59,863 nt of DNA from Nonomuraea turkmeniaca (GCF_005889735.1 NZ_VCKY01000034.1:1-59863); one strand, 5' to 3'; positions 8,534 through 17,100 are shown, numbered from the stretch's first letter. Notes: generated by a model not told the origin, from the sequence alone. A program made the numbers and translations.

Positions 8534-9685
8534 ATGCTGATCGAGTGGCGCCGGGCAGGCGTCCAGTTCACGGCAACCTCGCCTGGTGCCGGCACGAAGG
8601 CGTTCCGGCCCCTCCGGCAGCGGGCCACGGCTGGTACGCGTTCTCCTGGAGGAGCCTGGCAGGCGCGCGGGTGGCGGGGGCGCTGGATCCGCATGGGCGA
8701 CCGCGTCCAGATCACCAGCCACGGCCGCCGCGGCACCGCGCAATCCTCCGACACCCGCGGCAACGTGACCGTCCGCTGGGACGACGGCGCGACGACAGCG
8801 GTGCCCGGGAGCATGCTGCAACGCCTCGCCGGACCCGCGACCGCCCCATTGCCGCCCGCACGCACCCGAGCCCCGCACACCGCATCAGCCGCGCCCGCCG
8901 CGGCGTCCGCTTCCGCGCCGATCGTTGACGCGCCGCACCTGGCCGATCTCATCCCCCGCCACGGCGGCCAGCCGCAGGAAGGCCACGCACGAGCGGCGGC
9001 CCGCGCCGGGCTCGCCCGCCTCCTCGAAGGGCGCACGTACGGCGACGGCTACACCGTCACCGTCGACGACGTCGCCACCGGCACCCACACCCCGGCCAGC
9101 GGAGGCGGCCACTACGTGCGCTTCACCGTCACCATCCGCGCCGCGGACGGCAGCACCGCGGGCAAGTCCACACGCAAACTCGTCCGCGAACCCGACGGCA
9201 CCCTGTGGGCCGACCACGAATACCAGGTGCTCGACCTCGCCCATCGAGGCCGCGGCTTCGGCTCGTCGTGGAACCACCACCTCGAGCGGCTCTACCGGCA
9301 AGACGGATTCGACCGCATCGAACTGTTCGCCAGCGAAGACGACGGCGGCTACATGTGGGCTGCCGCCGGCTACGACTTCGCCAACGAGTGGAGCGCCGCC
9401 GCCGTCATCGACAACCTGAAGCGCGAACTGGCCGACCTGGAGTGGGCGCGCGACTCCTGGCCGGGCACATCCGGTGACCCAGCGCTGCAGCAGATCCTCG
9501 ACGACATCGCCATGCTCGACGAGGTTCTCGCCGACGCGCGAGCGGGATACGGCCGGCCTGGCTTCCCGGCCGCGCACCGCATCTCCCAACTCGGTCGTCG
9601 CCCTGGGATGAAGTATCGTCGCGACGAATGGCTCGGCTCCCGAGTCATGGCCGGAACCGAATGGGAAGGAGTGCTTCCGCTGTGA
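8534..9685 (+). CDS. Single-repeat paralogue of the GNAT-like giant protein
   Basis: 383 aa. N-terminus (LIEWRRAGVQFTA) and SH3-like module (GDRVQITSHGRRGTA, VTVRWDDG) parallel the 1407-aa protein, and one GNAT-like unit follows (RGRGFG, HLERLYRQDGFDRIEL, DGGYMWAAAGYDF, then GFPAAHRISQLGRRPGM). It starts 15 nt after the IPT gene without a clear ribosome site, so translation may be coupled. It ends in a GTGA overlap with the next gene. It probably arose by duplication or domain loss, and the shared extension after the GNAT core argues for a common assembly role. Confidence 0.65.
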   Translation: MLIEWRRAGVQFTATSPGAGTKAFRPLRQRATAGTRSPGGAWQARGWRGRWIRMGDRVQITSHGRRGTAQSSDTRGNVTVRWDDGATTAVPGSMLQRLAGPATAPLPPARTRAPHTASAAPAAASASAPIVDAPHLADLIPRHGGQPQEGHARAAARAGLARLLEGRTYGDGYTVTVDDVATGTHTPASGGGHYVRFTVTIRAADGSTAGKSTRKLVREPDGTLWADHEYQVLDLAHRGRGFGSSWNHHLERLYRQDGFDRIELFASEDDGGYMWAAAGYDFANEWSAAAVIDNLKRELADLEWARDSWPGTSGDPALQQILDDIAMLDEVLADARAGYGRPGFPAAHRISQLGRRPGMKYRRDEWLGSRVMAGTEWEGVLPL

Positions 9686-9867
9686 CCAACACTGACCAGG
9701 CGCGGGCGCTGTCGCGGCTGATGTTCCAGTGGCGGGAAGCACATCCGGACGGGCCCGACGACCCCAACGACGATCCCGCCTTTCTCCAGGCCACGCGGGA
9801 ACTCCAGGGACTGGATCCGGACACGGGCCGGCGCGCGGGCCCGCAGAACGGTCCCGCGCTCACCTGA
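9682..9867 (+). CDS. Small acidic hypothetical protein, 61 aa
   Basis: GTG 9682 overlaps the preceding TGA (GTGA), so it is translationally coupled; GGAAGGAG lies upstream. It is a paralogue of the 50-aa protein at 3242-3394 (shared DDPxFLxAxRxxxGxDPxTG). Function unknown; its pairing with the GNAT-repeat genes suggests a partner or adaptor, which is inference only. Confidence 0.7.
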   Translation: MTNTDQARALSRLMFQWREAHPDGPDDPNDDPAFLQATRELQGLDPDTGRRAGPQNGPALT

Positions 9868-10227
9868 TCAGCCCTCCAGCGCATGCTGGCGAACAGGTGG
9901 CGCCGTAGCTTGTGCTGCGACGGTGTCCAGCCCAGCCAGGAGCTCAACTGGGTTGCGAACCAGCCCAGGGTTACGCGCCATGAACGCCAGCTCCCTGGGC
10001 GTCAGGTCACGAACAGCGAGCACTCCGTCTACCTTCAAGATCATGATGGAGCCGAGCATAACGACGGCAGTCTGATGCGGCTCCAGCGCGGTGATCAGCG
10101 AGGCAACCGCCGCACTCTTCTTCTCGTCCACTTCAGCGATCGGCTGCTGCAAAAGACGCAGCCGTGCTGCGTGCTCCAACTCGGCGAGCAGCGCCTTGGC
10201 ATCTTCCGAGCCTGCCCAGGCGCGCAT
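9868..10227 (-). CDS. Hypothetical helical protein on the minus strand, 119 aa
   Basis: The minus-strand frame reads as a natural helical protein (DAKALLAELEHAARLRLLQQ, DLTPRELAFMARNPGLV), whereas the plus-strand frame over the same bases has unnatural composition. Start ATG 10227 is tentative; there is no good ribosome site and TTG 10245 is an alternative. It stops 1 nt beyond the end of the 61-aa gene. Its 5' region underlies the plus-strand promoter element C, so transcription in the two directions may interfere. Confidence 0.55.
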   Translation of the reverse strand: MRAWAGSEDAKALLAELEHAARLRLLQQPIAEVDEKKSAAVASLITALEPHQTAVVMLGSIMILKVDGVLAVRDLTPRELAFMARNPGLVRNPVELLAGLDTVAAQATAPPVRQHALEG

Positions 10228-10248
10228 CGACAGCCGTAGCCGCAAGAT

Positions 10249-10277
10249 GCGACGTAAGCCCTCCTGTTTGCCACTCT
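10249..10277 (+). promoter_or_regulatory. Bipartite promoter-like element, site C
   Basis: GCGACGTAAGC (10249-10259), 13-nt spacer, ACTCT (10273-10277). The predicted start near 10286 gives a 25-nt leader to the TTG at 10311, which has GGAGGGGG upstream. It would drive the capsid protease operon. Confidence 0.7.
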
Positions 10278-10310
10278 GCCCGCCGTTGACCGACGGCGGA
10301 GGGGGCCCCG

Positions 10311-12353
10311 TTGAGCACACCGTGGATGGAGCGGCTCGAACACAAAGCTGTGACAGCCGCGCCCAGGTCCGCGCAGATTGCGACCGAAGGTGAAGGCGAC
10401 GGCACCGTTGAAGCGCTCGTGGCCGTCACCGGCGTACTCGACGGTGTCGGCGACATCATCGTCCCCGGCGCTTTCGCTCGCACGCTGCGCGAACGCAAGC
10501 CCAAGGGCATCTTTTCGCATGACACCAAGATTTGGACGGCCCGCACCGAGGTTGTGGAGGAGTGGCTGCCGGGCGACCCGCGGCTGCCCTCGCACACAAA
10601 GGACGGCCAGCCGTGGCCGGCCGAGGCCGGCGCACTGTACGTGCGGTGCCGCTTCAACCTGAAATCGGACGACGGGCGCAACGCCTACGAAAACGTTCGG
10701 TTCTTCAGTGAAACGGACGAATGTGAGTGGTCGATCGGCTACCAGGTACCTCAGGGCAAGTCCCGGAAAGATCCGAAGACCGGCATCCGTCGCATCCTCG
10801 ACCTGGACCTTTACGAATACTCCCCCGTCCTTTTCGGCGCCGCGAGCCAGTCGGCCACCCTGTCCGTGAAGGCCATGAGCCACGCCGGTGACAGCGACCG
10901 GAACCACGGCCAGGTCGAGCAGCTCCGCACATGGTACGTGCGCGGCGAGGGCGCCGCCCGCATCCGCTGGAACACGGCGGGCGCGTTCGACCGATGCGTG
11001 GTCATCGCCAGCGAGCACATGACACCCGACCAGGCCAAGGGCTACTGCGCCGAACGCCACCACGACGCCACCGGCCGCTGGCCCGGCGCCCACCACGAGA
11101 AGAAGGCGTCCCAGGGCGTGGGCGCTGAGTGGGCCGACCTGATTCCCGACAACCCCGCCAGCGCGGAAGACAGCGGGAACAGCGGCGGCGGTTCGCGTTC
11201 CATGGTGGCGCTGCTCCTGCCCGCCAGCGTGGCCGTGCAGCTCGCCCAACCGGGCGGCCTTGACCCCGCCAGCCTGCACGTGACGCTCGCCTACCTCGGC
11301 GAGGGCGTCGATGAGGAGACGCTCGCCACAGCCGAGCAGGCCGTCGCCGACGCCGCCGCCGACCTGCCGCCTCTGACCGGCCGAGTCGGCGGCATCGGCG
11401 TGTTCCCGCCCGGCGACGACGGGGTCCCCGTGTGGGCCACCGTGGACGTGCCCGGCCTCGAAACCGTCCGCGAACGCATCATCGATGCCCTCGACGCCGC
11501 CGGCGTGCCGTACTCGACCGAGCACGGTTTCACCCCGCATGTCACCCTCGCCTACATCCAGCCCGGCGAGCAGCCGCCCGCGCCGCTGCCGCCGGTCGAC
11601 GTCACCTTCACCAGCGTGTCGATTGCCGTTGAAGACGATCATCGGCATTTTCCTCTCGCCGCCGCCCCAGCTACGACCGAGACGAAGGACGCGCGCCTGG
11701 ACGCGCTCCGCGCAGCCGGACTGCCGATCCCGATTGCGTTCGAGGAAGCCCGCGACAAGGTCCGCGACGCCATCTACCTGTGGCTGGCCAGCCGCGGCGA
11801 ACGCGGCTGGGTGTGCGTCGAGGCCACGTTCGCCGACATGGCCATCGTCACCGTACGGCCCGAACACCCGGCCGCCGGGCACCTGCCCGAGATCGCCTAC
11901 CAGGTGCCGTACTCGCTGACCCCCGCCGGCGACATCTTCCTCGGCGACCCTGTCCCTGTCACGGTCACCTCGAACGGGGCCGCCGACCCGCTCGTCGCCG
12001 TGGCGGCCATCGAGGACGCCGCCTACACCATCAAGCACGCGGCCGACGCCTGGACCAGCGACACCGCCACCAGCTGGGAGGTCAAGGCAGGGCGAGTGCT
12101 CAGCGACGCGAACGCCAAGCGGCTCCGGCAGGCAATGGCCATCCTCGCCGAGGTCTTCACCAGCGCCGGCATCAGCCACGACCCCGTTCCCCACGAGAAG
12201 CCGAAGAAGCACGACCAGGAGCTGCCGCCGGAACCAGCCATCTACCCGGACTCAACCGCCCCGTCGGCGCTGCCGTCGCAGATGAAGCAGCTCACCGACC
12301 AGGAGTGGGCCGCCGCAGATGACCTCCTCGACTTCGCCTCGGCGCTCGCGTGA
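10311..12353 (+). CDS. HK97-type prohead protease fused to a 2H phosphoesterase-like domain
   Basis: 680 aa, TTG start with a GGAGGGGG ribosome site. Residues about 13-190 are a prohead protease (VGDIIVPGAF; catalytic-type His70 in FSHDTKI; Ser141 in EWSIGYQ; LDLYEYSPVLFGA). A short actinophage-type linker follows (TWYVRGEGAARIRW). Residues about 297-450 carry two HxT motifs (HVTLAYLG near 323, HVTLAYIQ near 410), the hallmark of the LigT/2H superfamily, which hydrolyses or ligates 2'-5' and cyclic phosphodiesters. The C-terminal part is acidic and helical. The protease should cleave scaffold and capsid during maturation and might release the 2H domain. It heads an operon with GTGA overlaps into the next two genes. 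Confidence 0.8.
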   Translation: MSTPWMERLEHKAVTAAPRSAQIATEGEGDGTVEALVAVTGVLDGVGDIIVPGAFARTLRERKPKGIFSHDTKIWTARTEVVEEWLPGDPRLPSHTKDGQPWPAEAGALYVRCRFNLKSDDGRNAYENVRFFSETDECEWSIGYQVPQGKSRKDPKTGIRRILDLDLYEYSPVLFGAASQSATLSVKAMSHAGDSDRNHGQVEQLRTWYVRGEGAARIRWNTAGAFDRCVVIASEHMTPDQAKGYCAERHHDATGRWPGAHHEKKASQGVGAEWADLIPDNPASAEDSGNSGGGSRSMVALLLPASVAVQLAQPGGLDPASLHVTLAYLGEGVDEETLATAEQAVADAAADLPPLTGRVGGIGVFPPGDDGVPVWATVDVPGLETVRERIIDALDAAGVPYSTEHGFTPHVTLAYIQPGEQPPAPLPPVDVTFTSVSIAVEDDHRHFPLAAAPATTETKDARLDALRAAGLPIPIAFEEARDKVRDAIYLWLASRGERGWVCVEATFADMAIVTVRPEHPAAGHLPEIAYQVPYSLTPAGDIFLGDPVPVTVTSNGAADPLVAVAAIEDAAYTIKHAADAWTSDTATSWEVKAGRVLSDANAKRLRQAMAILAEVFTSAGISHDPVPHEKPKKHDQELPPEPAIYPDSTAPSALPSQMKQLTDQEWAAADDLLDFASALA

Positions 12354-12802
12354 CCGGCACGCTCACGCTGGTACCGGTGTCGTTCGCCCAGGCGCGCGAG
12401 TTCGTCGCCGCGCATCACCGCCATCACCGGCCGGCACAAGGCCACAAGTACTCCGTCGGTGTCGCAGCTGACGGAGTCCTCGTCGGCGTCGCCACCGTCG
12501 GCCGCCCGGTCAACCGGCACCTCGACGACGGCACCACCCTCGAAGTGACCCGCGTCGCCGTCCTTGAAGGCCAGCGCAACGCCTGCTCGATGCTGTACGG
12601 CGCCACTTGGCGGGCCGCCCGCGCCCTCGGCTGGAAACGCCTCGTCACCTACACCCAGCAGCCCGAACCTGGCACGTCGCTGCACGCCGCCGGCTGGCGC
12701 AAGGTCGCCGACCGGCCAGCGCGCGGCACCTGGTCCTGCAAGTCCAGACCCCGCACCAGCGACGTCGCCGCGGTGGCCCGCACTCTATGGGAGATTCCGT
12801 GA
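12350..12802 (+). CDS. XF1762-like acyltransferase (GNAT family)
   Basis: 150 aa, GTG start overlapping the previous TGA by GTGA. Features include AAHHRHHRPAQGHKYSVG near the N-terminus, a central strand-rich core (GVLVGVATVGRPVNRHLDDG; LEVTRVAVLEGQRNACSML) and WRAARALGWKRLVTYT. This order matches the XF1762 family of GNAT-like phage and bacterial proteins, with R.AC in place of the usual CoA loop. Substrate unknown. It sits between the capsid protease and a DNA methyltransferase, consistent with a modification role. Confidence 0.75.
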   Translation: MTGTLTLVPVSFAQAREFVAAHHRHHRPAQGHKYSVGVAADGVLVGVATVGRPVNRHLDDGTTLEVTRVAVLEGQRNACSMLYGATWRAARALGWKRLVTYTQQPEPGTSLHAAGWRKVADRPARGTWSCKSRPRTSDVAAVARTLWEIP

Positions 12803-14442
12803 CAACCGCCCCCACGACCGCGACCGCGAACGCCGCCCCGGCCGCGCCAATGACGGCCGTCAGCTTGTTCGCCGGCATCGGCGGCTTCGAACTCGCCCTG
12901 CAGGGCGCCGGAGTGAAAACGGTCGCGTCCGTGGAGATCGACGCCGCCGCCCGCGGCGTCCTCGCCAACCACTTCCCCGACAGCCAACTGTTCGACGACG
13001 TAAGGACCGTCACTGGTGAGCAGCTTCTCGCAGCAGGCTTTGATCCCGCCCACGGCATCATCACCGGAGGATTCCCCTGCCAGGACCTCTCCGTCGCCGG
13101 ACTTCGTGCAGGCCTCGACGGCGGCCGATCCGGCTTCTTCTTCGAGATCGTCCGCCTCGCCCGCGAGCTCCAGCCCCGCTGGCTGCTCCTCGAAAACGTG
13201 CCTGGGCTCCTGTCATCGAACCGCGGTCGCGACATGGGGATCGTGGTCCAAGAGCTGGCCGAACTCGGGTACGGCGTGTCGTGGCGGGTTCTCGATGCGC
13301 AGTACTTCGGAGTTCCCCAGCGGCGCCGTCGCGTCTTCATTGTCGGATGTCTTGGAAACGTCGCCGGTGCCGAACAAGTACTTTTTGAGCCAGACAGCGG
13401 CGCTCGGCATCCTGCGCCGCGCCGAACGCCGCAACAAGAAGCTGCCGCCCGCGCTCGACGCAGCGCTCCGGCAGGTAGCCGGGCTTGGGGCGTCGCCGCG
13501 GGCACGCCTGACATTGCCGGGCCTCTAGCTGCCAACCCGGGCGGCCACCGCACCGACCTGGACGGATCTGGCGCGTACGTCACCACGAACGGGATCGTCA
13601 CGCACACGCTGCGGTGCGGATACCTCATGTCGGCCGAAGACGGCACCGGCCGCGGCACCCCGATCGTCGCCTACGACCCCGACGGCGACCCCAACCGGGC
13701 CACCACGCAGTCTCAGCCGTCCCTGCCGGTCGATCCCGGCCAGGGTGAGACACCCGCGGCCGTCACCACGATGGGGCCGATCAGCCACGCCCTCACGTGC
13801 GAAGGGCACGACGCCAGCGAAGACGGCACCGGCCGCGGCACTCCGATCGTCGCCTACGACCTCGCGCAGATCACCAGCCCTGACAACCGGTCCAACCCTG
13901 CCCCCGGCGACCCATGCCCGCCGCTGTGCACGACCGGCCGCCCCGCCGTCACCGCCATCCCGGTGGCGCTCCGCGGCCGAGCGGGCGAAAGCACGCTCGA
14001 GCACGGCCAGCCGGGCGACCCGGCGTACGCCCTGCGCACGCCGGGCGGCGGCTCATCGATGCCCATGGTCGCCACCACCTCCAAGCAGGCGGCCCGTCAG
14101 GTCGACGCCGTGTCGGCCACCGTGACGGCGAAGTGGGCGAAAGGCACTGGCGGACCCGCTGGCGACGAAACGCAGAACCTGCTGCCCGCCTACGAGCTGA
14201 ACGAGTACGGCCAGGTCGGCGACCTCACCACGGGCGGCGTGCGCAGGCTGACCCCGCGAGAGTGTGAACGGCTGCAGGGCTACCCCGACGACTGGACGAT
14301 CCGCTCCGGCGAGAAGGAGCAGGCCGACTCGCCCCGCTACCGGCAGCTCGGCAACAGCCTCGCTGTCCCGGTCGTCCGCTGGGCGGTCGGCCGACTCGTC
14401 GTCGTCGACGCGCAGTTGCGCGCGATGGGAGCAAACACCTGA
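12799..14442 (+). CDS. DNA (cytosine-5) methyltransferase
   Basis: 547 aa. GTG 12799 overlaps the preceding TGA (GTGA) and has GGGAG 6 nt upstream; ATG 12787 is an in-frame alternative. Canonical motifs in order: I LFAGIGGFELAL, II VEIDAAARGVLANHF, IV GGFPCQDLS with catalytic Cys94, VI LLENVPGLL, VIII QRRRRVFIVG, IX RRLTPRECERLQGYPDDW, X RYRQLGNSLAVPVV. A long variable region (about residues 210-470) between VIII and IX should hold the target-recognition domain. It contains an internal duplication (DGTGRGTPIVAYD twice). It is probably an orphan methylase protecting element DNA from restriction; no cognate nuclease is adjacent. Confidence 0.9.
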   Translation: MTTAPTTATANAAPAAPMTAVSLFAGIGGFELALQGAGVKTVASVEIDAAARGVLANHFPDSQLFDDVRTVTGEQLLAAGFDPAHGIITGGFPCQDLSVAGLRAGLDGGRSGFFFEIVRLARELQPRWLLLENVPGLLSSNRGRDMGIVVQELAELGYGVSWRVLDAQYFGVPQRRRRVFIVGCLGNVAGAEQVLFEPDSGARHPAPRRTPQQEAAARARRSAPAGSRAWGVAAGTPDIAGPLAANPGGHRTDLDGSGAYVTTNGIVTHTLRCGYLMSAEDGTGRGTPIVAYDPDGDPNRATTQSQPSLPVDPGQGETPAAVTTMGPISHALTCEGHDASEDGTGRGTPIVAYDLAQITSPDNRSNPAPGDPCPPLCTTGRPAVTAIPVALRGRAGESTLEHGQPGDPAYALRTPGGGSSMPMVATTSKQAARQVDAVSATVTAKWAKGTGGPAGDETQNLLPAYELNEYGQVGDLTTGGVRRLTPRECERLQGYPDDWTIRSGEKEQADSPRYRQLGNSLAVPVVRWAVGRLVVVDAQLRAMGANT

Positions 14443-14540
14443 TGGCCAGCCGCTGCCTCCGCACCTCCTTCAGCATCTCCCGCGCTCGCGGAGGAACCAC
14501 CACGAATCCTCACCCCCTTCCATCAGAGAGGGAATGGCTC

Positions 14541-15620
14541 ATGTCCACTACGTCCTCGGCAACCAGCCGCATGGGGCGGTTCCTGCAGAGACGGTCGCGC
14601 GTGGCCGCCGTCGTCATCACCATCACGGCGACGCTCCTGAGCAGCGTGGCCTGCTCCTCATCCACCCCGCCAGACGGCACACCGCCGGAGAGCCTCACCG
14701 TTCGCAAGGACATCGCGTACGCACCGGCGCAGCCGGCTGGCAGCCGCGGCCACCTGCTCGATCTGTACGTGCCCACGAAGGCTGGCAAGGGACTGCGGCC
14801 GCTGCTCATCGTGACCGGCGGCAGTGCATGGCGTGGCGACACCGGCAAGGAATTCGCCGCCGAGATCGCCCCGCACTTCACCGCGGCCGGCTACGTCGTG
14901 GCCGGCGTGTCCGTCCGATCGAGCTCACAGGCGCGCTTCCCCGCGCAGGTGCACGACGCCAAGGCGGCCGTCCGGTGGTTGCGCGCGCACGCTCCCCGAT
15001 ACGGCATCGACCCCACCCGGTTCGCCATCATGGGTGACTCCTCCGGCGGCTACGCGAGCACCATGGTCGCGGTCACCGGCGACGTACCCCACCTTGAAGG
15101 CACCGTGGGCGTCACTGGCGTGTCCAGCAAGGTACAGGCAGCCATCGACCTGTACAGCCCGACCGACTTCCCGATGATGAACGCGCAGATGCTTCCGGGC
15201 GCCTGCGAGGCGTTCAACCGGCAGATGGGTGTGACGGACTGCCACGACGACCTGGGCTCTCCCGAGTCGCAGCTGATCGGCTGCGCCATCCAAACCTGCC
15301 CGACCCGCGCCCGCGAAGCTAACCCGATCACGTACGTGTCGACCACCGATCCGCCCATCCTCATCGCCCATGGGCAGGCGGACACCCTCGTACCGCACGA
15401 CCAGAGCAAACTGCTGTACCAGGCCGTGGAACGAACGTGCGCGACAGCCACGTGGTACTCGGTGCCCGACGTCGGGCACTCCACAACCATCCTGGCGCCC
15501 GACGTCGCCACGCCCGAGGTGCGCTCGACCGCCGGCTGCCAGGCTCAGCCCATCAGCCAGGAGGCAAGCCGGCCGACGCTCGCTGTGATCCAGTCCTTCA
15601 TCGAGAGCAGCTGGGGTTAG
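14541..15620 (+). CDS. Secreted lipoprotein alpha/beta hydrolase (esterase-like)
   Basis: 359 aa. Start ATG 14541 chosen for GAGAGGGA 7 nt upstream and because it gives a complete lipoprotein signal: basic RRSR, hydrophobic stretch, lipobox SSVAC with Cys at about 35. The mature part is an alpha/beta hydrolase of the dienelactone/carbohydrate-esterase type: nucleophile elbow GDSSGG (Ser167), acid in HGQADTLVP (Asp281), His313 in DVGHSTTI. Substrate unknown. It is an unusual passenger inside a head operon, probably a moron affecting the host envelope. It could be expressed in the lysogen, though no dedicated promoter was identified. Confidence 0.75.
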   Translation: MSTTSSATSRMGRFLQRRSRVAAVVITITATLLSSVACSSSTPPDGTPPESLTVRKDIAYAPAQPAGSRGHLLDLYVPTKAGKGLRPLLIVTGGSAWRGDTGKEFAAEIAPHFTAAGYVVAGVSVRSSSQARFPAQVHDAKAAVRWLRAHAPRYGIDPTRFAIMGDSSGGYASTMVAVTGDVPHLEGTVGVTGVSSKVQAAIDLYSPTDFPMMNAQMLPGACEAFNRQMGVTDCHDDLGSPESQLIGCAIQTCPTRAREANPITYVSTTDPPILIAHGQADTLVPHDQSKLLYQAVERTCATATWYSVPDVGHSTTILAPDVATPEVRSTAGCQAQPISQEASRPTLAVIQSFIESSWG

Positions 15621-15720
15621 ATCAGCTGGTAGCAGCGTGAGCACTTGTTCATCGGTCGCGGCGCCGCAGGATGCGCGAGGATAGGACGGATCGCCCGTTC
15701 AGCGTGAAGGAGCCGCGCCC

Positions 15721-16116
15721 GTGTCCCGTATGCGAGAGATCGCAGAGGCCCGCAAACGGCTCGCCCCGCGCTATGGCGAGGAGGTCACGAAGCGTCTGGC
15801 TGAGAAGTTCGGCTATGAGATACCCGCCGTCGAAGCTGTGACGAACGTGGCGGACGCGGCCCGGAATGCGGATACCTCCGACGATGACGGCCGATGGCCA
15901 GCGCCGACGCCCGAAGACGTCGATGATGCGCTGCTTTCGATCAAGGCCGCCCGGGTGCTGCTGCTTGAGGACGAGCTGACCCTGATCGAGGCCGCGCGGG
16001 CAAACAACAGGTCGTGGAATCAGATCGGGAAGCTGCTCGGGATACCCGTGGCCGCCGCCAAGACACGCCCAGAGGCACTTCGGCAGGAAATCAACAAGCT
16101 CAGCGCGCCATGGTGA
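15721..16116 (+). CDS. Hypothetical protein with C-terminal HTH-like segment, 131 aa
   Basis: GTG 15721 with AAGGAG about 8 nt upstream. The N-terminus is basic and helical (RMREIAEARKRLAPRYG). The C-terminus resembles a homeodomain-like HTH (LTLIEAARANNRSWNQIGKLLG). No family identified. It is transcribed with the structural genes and ends just before the convergent minus-strand secreted protein. Confidence 0.65.
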   Translation: MSRMREIAEARKRLAPRYGEEVTKRLAEKFGYEIPAVEAVTNVADAARNADTSDDDGRWPAPTPEDVDDALLSIKAARVLLLEDELTLIEAARANNRSWNQIGKLLGIPVAAAKTRPEALRQEINKLSAPW

Positions 16117-16224
16117 GCTGCTCGTTGAGGTCGGCGCTGTAGTACGTGGCCGGCAGGCGAAGCGACCATGCCGCACCGCGTCTTGGCCGCGGCGCGTGCA
16201 CAGCCCGGCGCCGCGGCCTACGCG

Positions 16225-16818
16225 TCACTCGCCGTAGTACGCCTTCAGCGCCTCATGCACCGGCTCCAGATTCTTCCCGGACGTCTTGCGCGGCATCTGC
16301 CAGCGGAATGAGCCGCCCGAGCGATCCTTCCACTGAAGTACGCCGCCCATCCCGGGCAGGTCGAACGACTCGATCACCACGTCCTTGTCGCCCTTGTCGG
16401 TCCGCTGGACGCCTTCCGGAACGCGCCCGATCCACGGCACCTGGACGGCGTTGCCGGAGGAGGTGTCGAACACGCGGCCGCCGGCACGGACCGCCCACTG
16501 GCCGCCGGCGACGGGCGGCGACAGCCTGTCCGCCTTGTCGAGCACCTGCACGGTGAACGCCACCGCGGTGAAGTACTTCGTGACGGGCTTCGGCGAATCG
16601 TCGGCGCGGGTGCGGTGATAGTAGACGCCCGTCGGCGTGACCCGCAGACGGCCGCCCCTCTCCCCCTTGATGACGACGCTCTGGCCGAACTTCAGCAGCT
16701 TCGGCGCGAGCGCCTCACCGGCGGCGGACGACGGAGCGGCCTGCGCGGCCCCGCCAGTGACGGCAACCGCTGTAGACGCGACAGCGGCGATAAGTAAAGC
16801 GGAAAAGCGTCGTTTCAA
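16225..16818 (-). CDS. Secreted protein with DUF4352-like beta fold
   Basis: 197 aa. TTG start at 16818 with GGGAGG 6 nt upstream; longer frames to 18219 run through the capsid gene and are not credible. Sec signal peptide (KRRFSALLIAAVASTAVAVT, cleavage near AAQA-APSS). The mature domain shows the pattern of DUF4352-type immunoglobulin-like proteins: FGQSVVIKG, FTAVAFTVQVLDKADRL, VVIESFDLPG, WQMPRK at the C-terminus. It is monocistronic and opposite to all neighbours, typical of a lysogenic-conversion gene; an exported exclusion factor is one possibility, not shown by the sequence. Confidence 0.7.
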   Translation of the reverse strand: MKRRFSALLIAAVASTAVAVTGGAAQAAPSSAAGEALAPKLLKFGQSVVIKGERGGRLRVTPTGVYYHRTRADDSPKPVTKYFTAVAFTVQVLDKADRLSPPVAGGQWAVRAGGRVFDTSSGNAVQVPWIGRVPEGVQRTDKGDKDVVIESFDLPGMGGVLQWKDRSGGSFRWQMPRKTSGKNLEPVHEALKAYYGE

Positions 16819-16986
16819 CGCCAACCTCCCTCTGGGAACGATCCACCTCCGAGCCCGGATCACGATAGCCGGAAGATCGCGCCCCCAACAGATGATCACT
16901 GCAACTCCTCTGCCACCGCCGCACCATGCGGGCGCTAACGACCGCTCGTGAACTGCGGAAATCGTCAACGGGCTGACCTGGCCGAC

Positions 16987-17015
16987 ACGACATAAGCGCG
17001 CCAACCCCGTACATG
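16987..17015 (+). promoter_or_regulatory. Bipartite promoter-like element, site D
   Basis: ACGACATAAGC (16987-16997), 13-nt spacer, ACATG (17011-17015). It is the least perfect of the ten main sites in its downstream box. The predicted start near 17023 leaves an 80-nt leader before the capsid ATG. The rest of 16819-17100 has no gene. Confidence 0.6.
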
Positions 17016-17100
17016 CCAGCCCAGATCTGAGGGCTGTCCCGGTGCTGACCGGGCGGACGGATCGCATCCGCAAGCAGTCAGCACACGGGGGAGACGGCAG

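Noticed and set aside
9883..10239. Plus-strand open frame over the 119-aa minus gene
   Set aside because: Composition is unnatural (many Gln, His and Arg) while the minus-strand frame reads as a regular helical protein.
13003..13014. GACGTAAG inside the cytosine methyltransferase gene resembling the late promoter box
   Set aside because: Lies within coding sequence, lacks the final C and the downstream ACnnT box at 13 nt, and no gene start follows.
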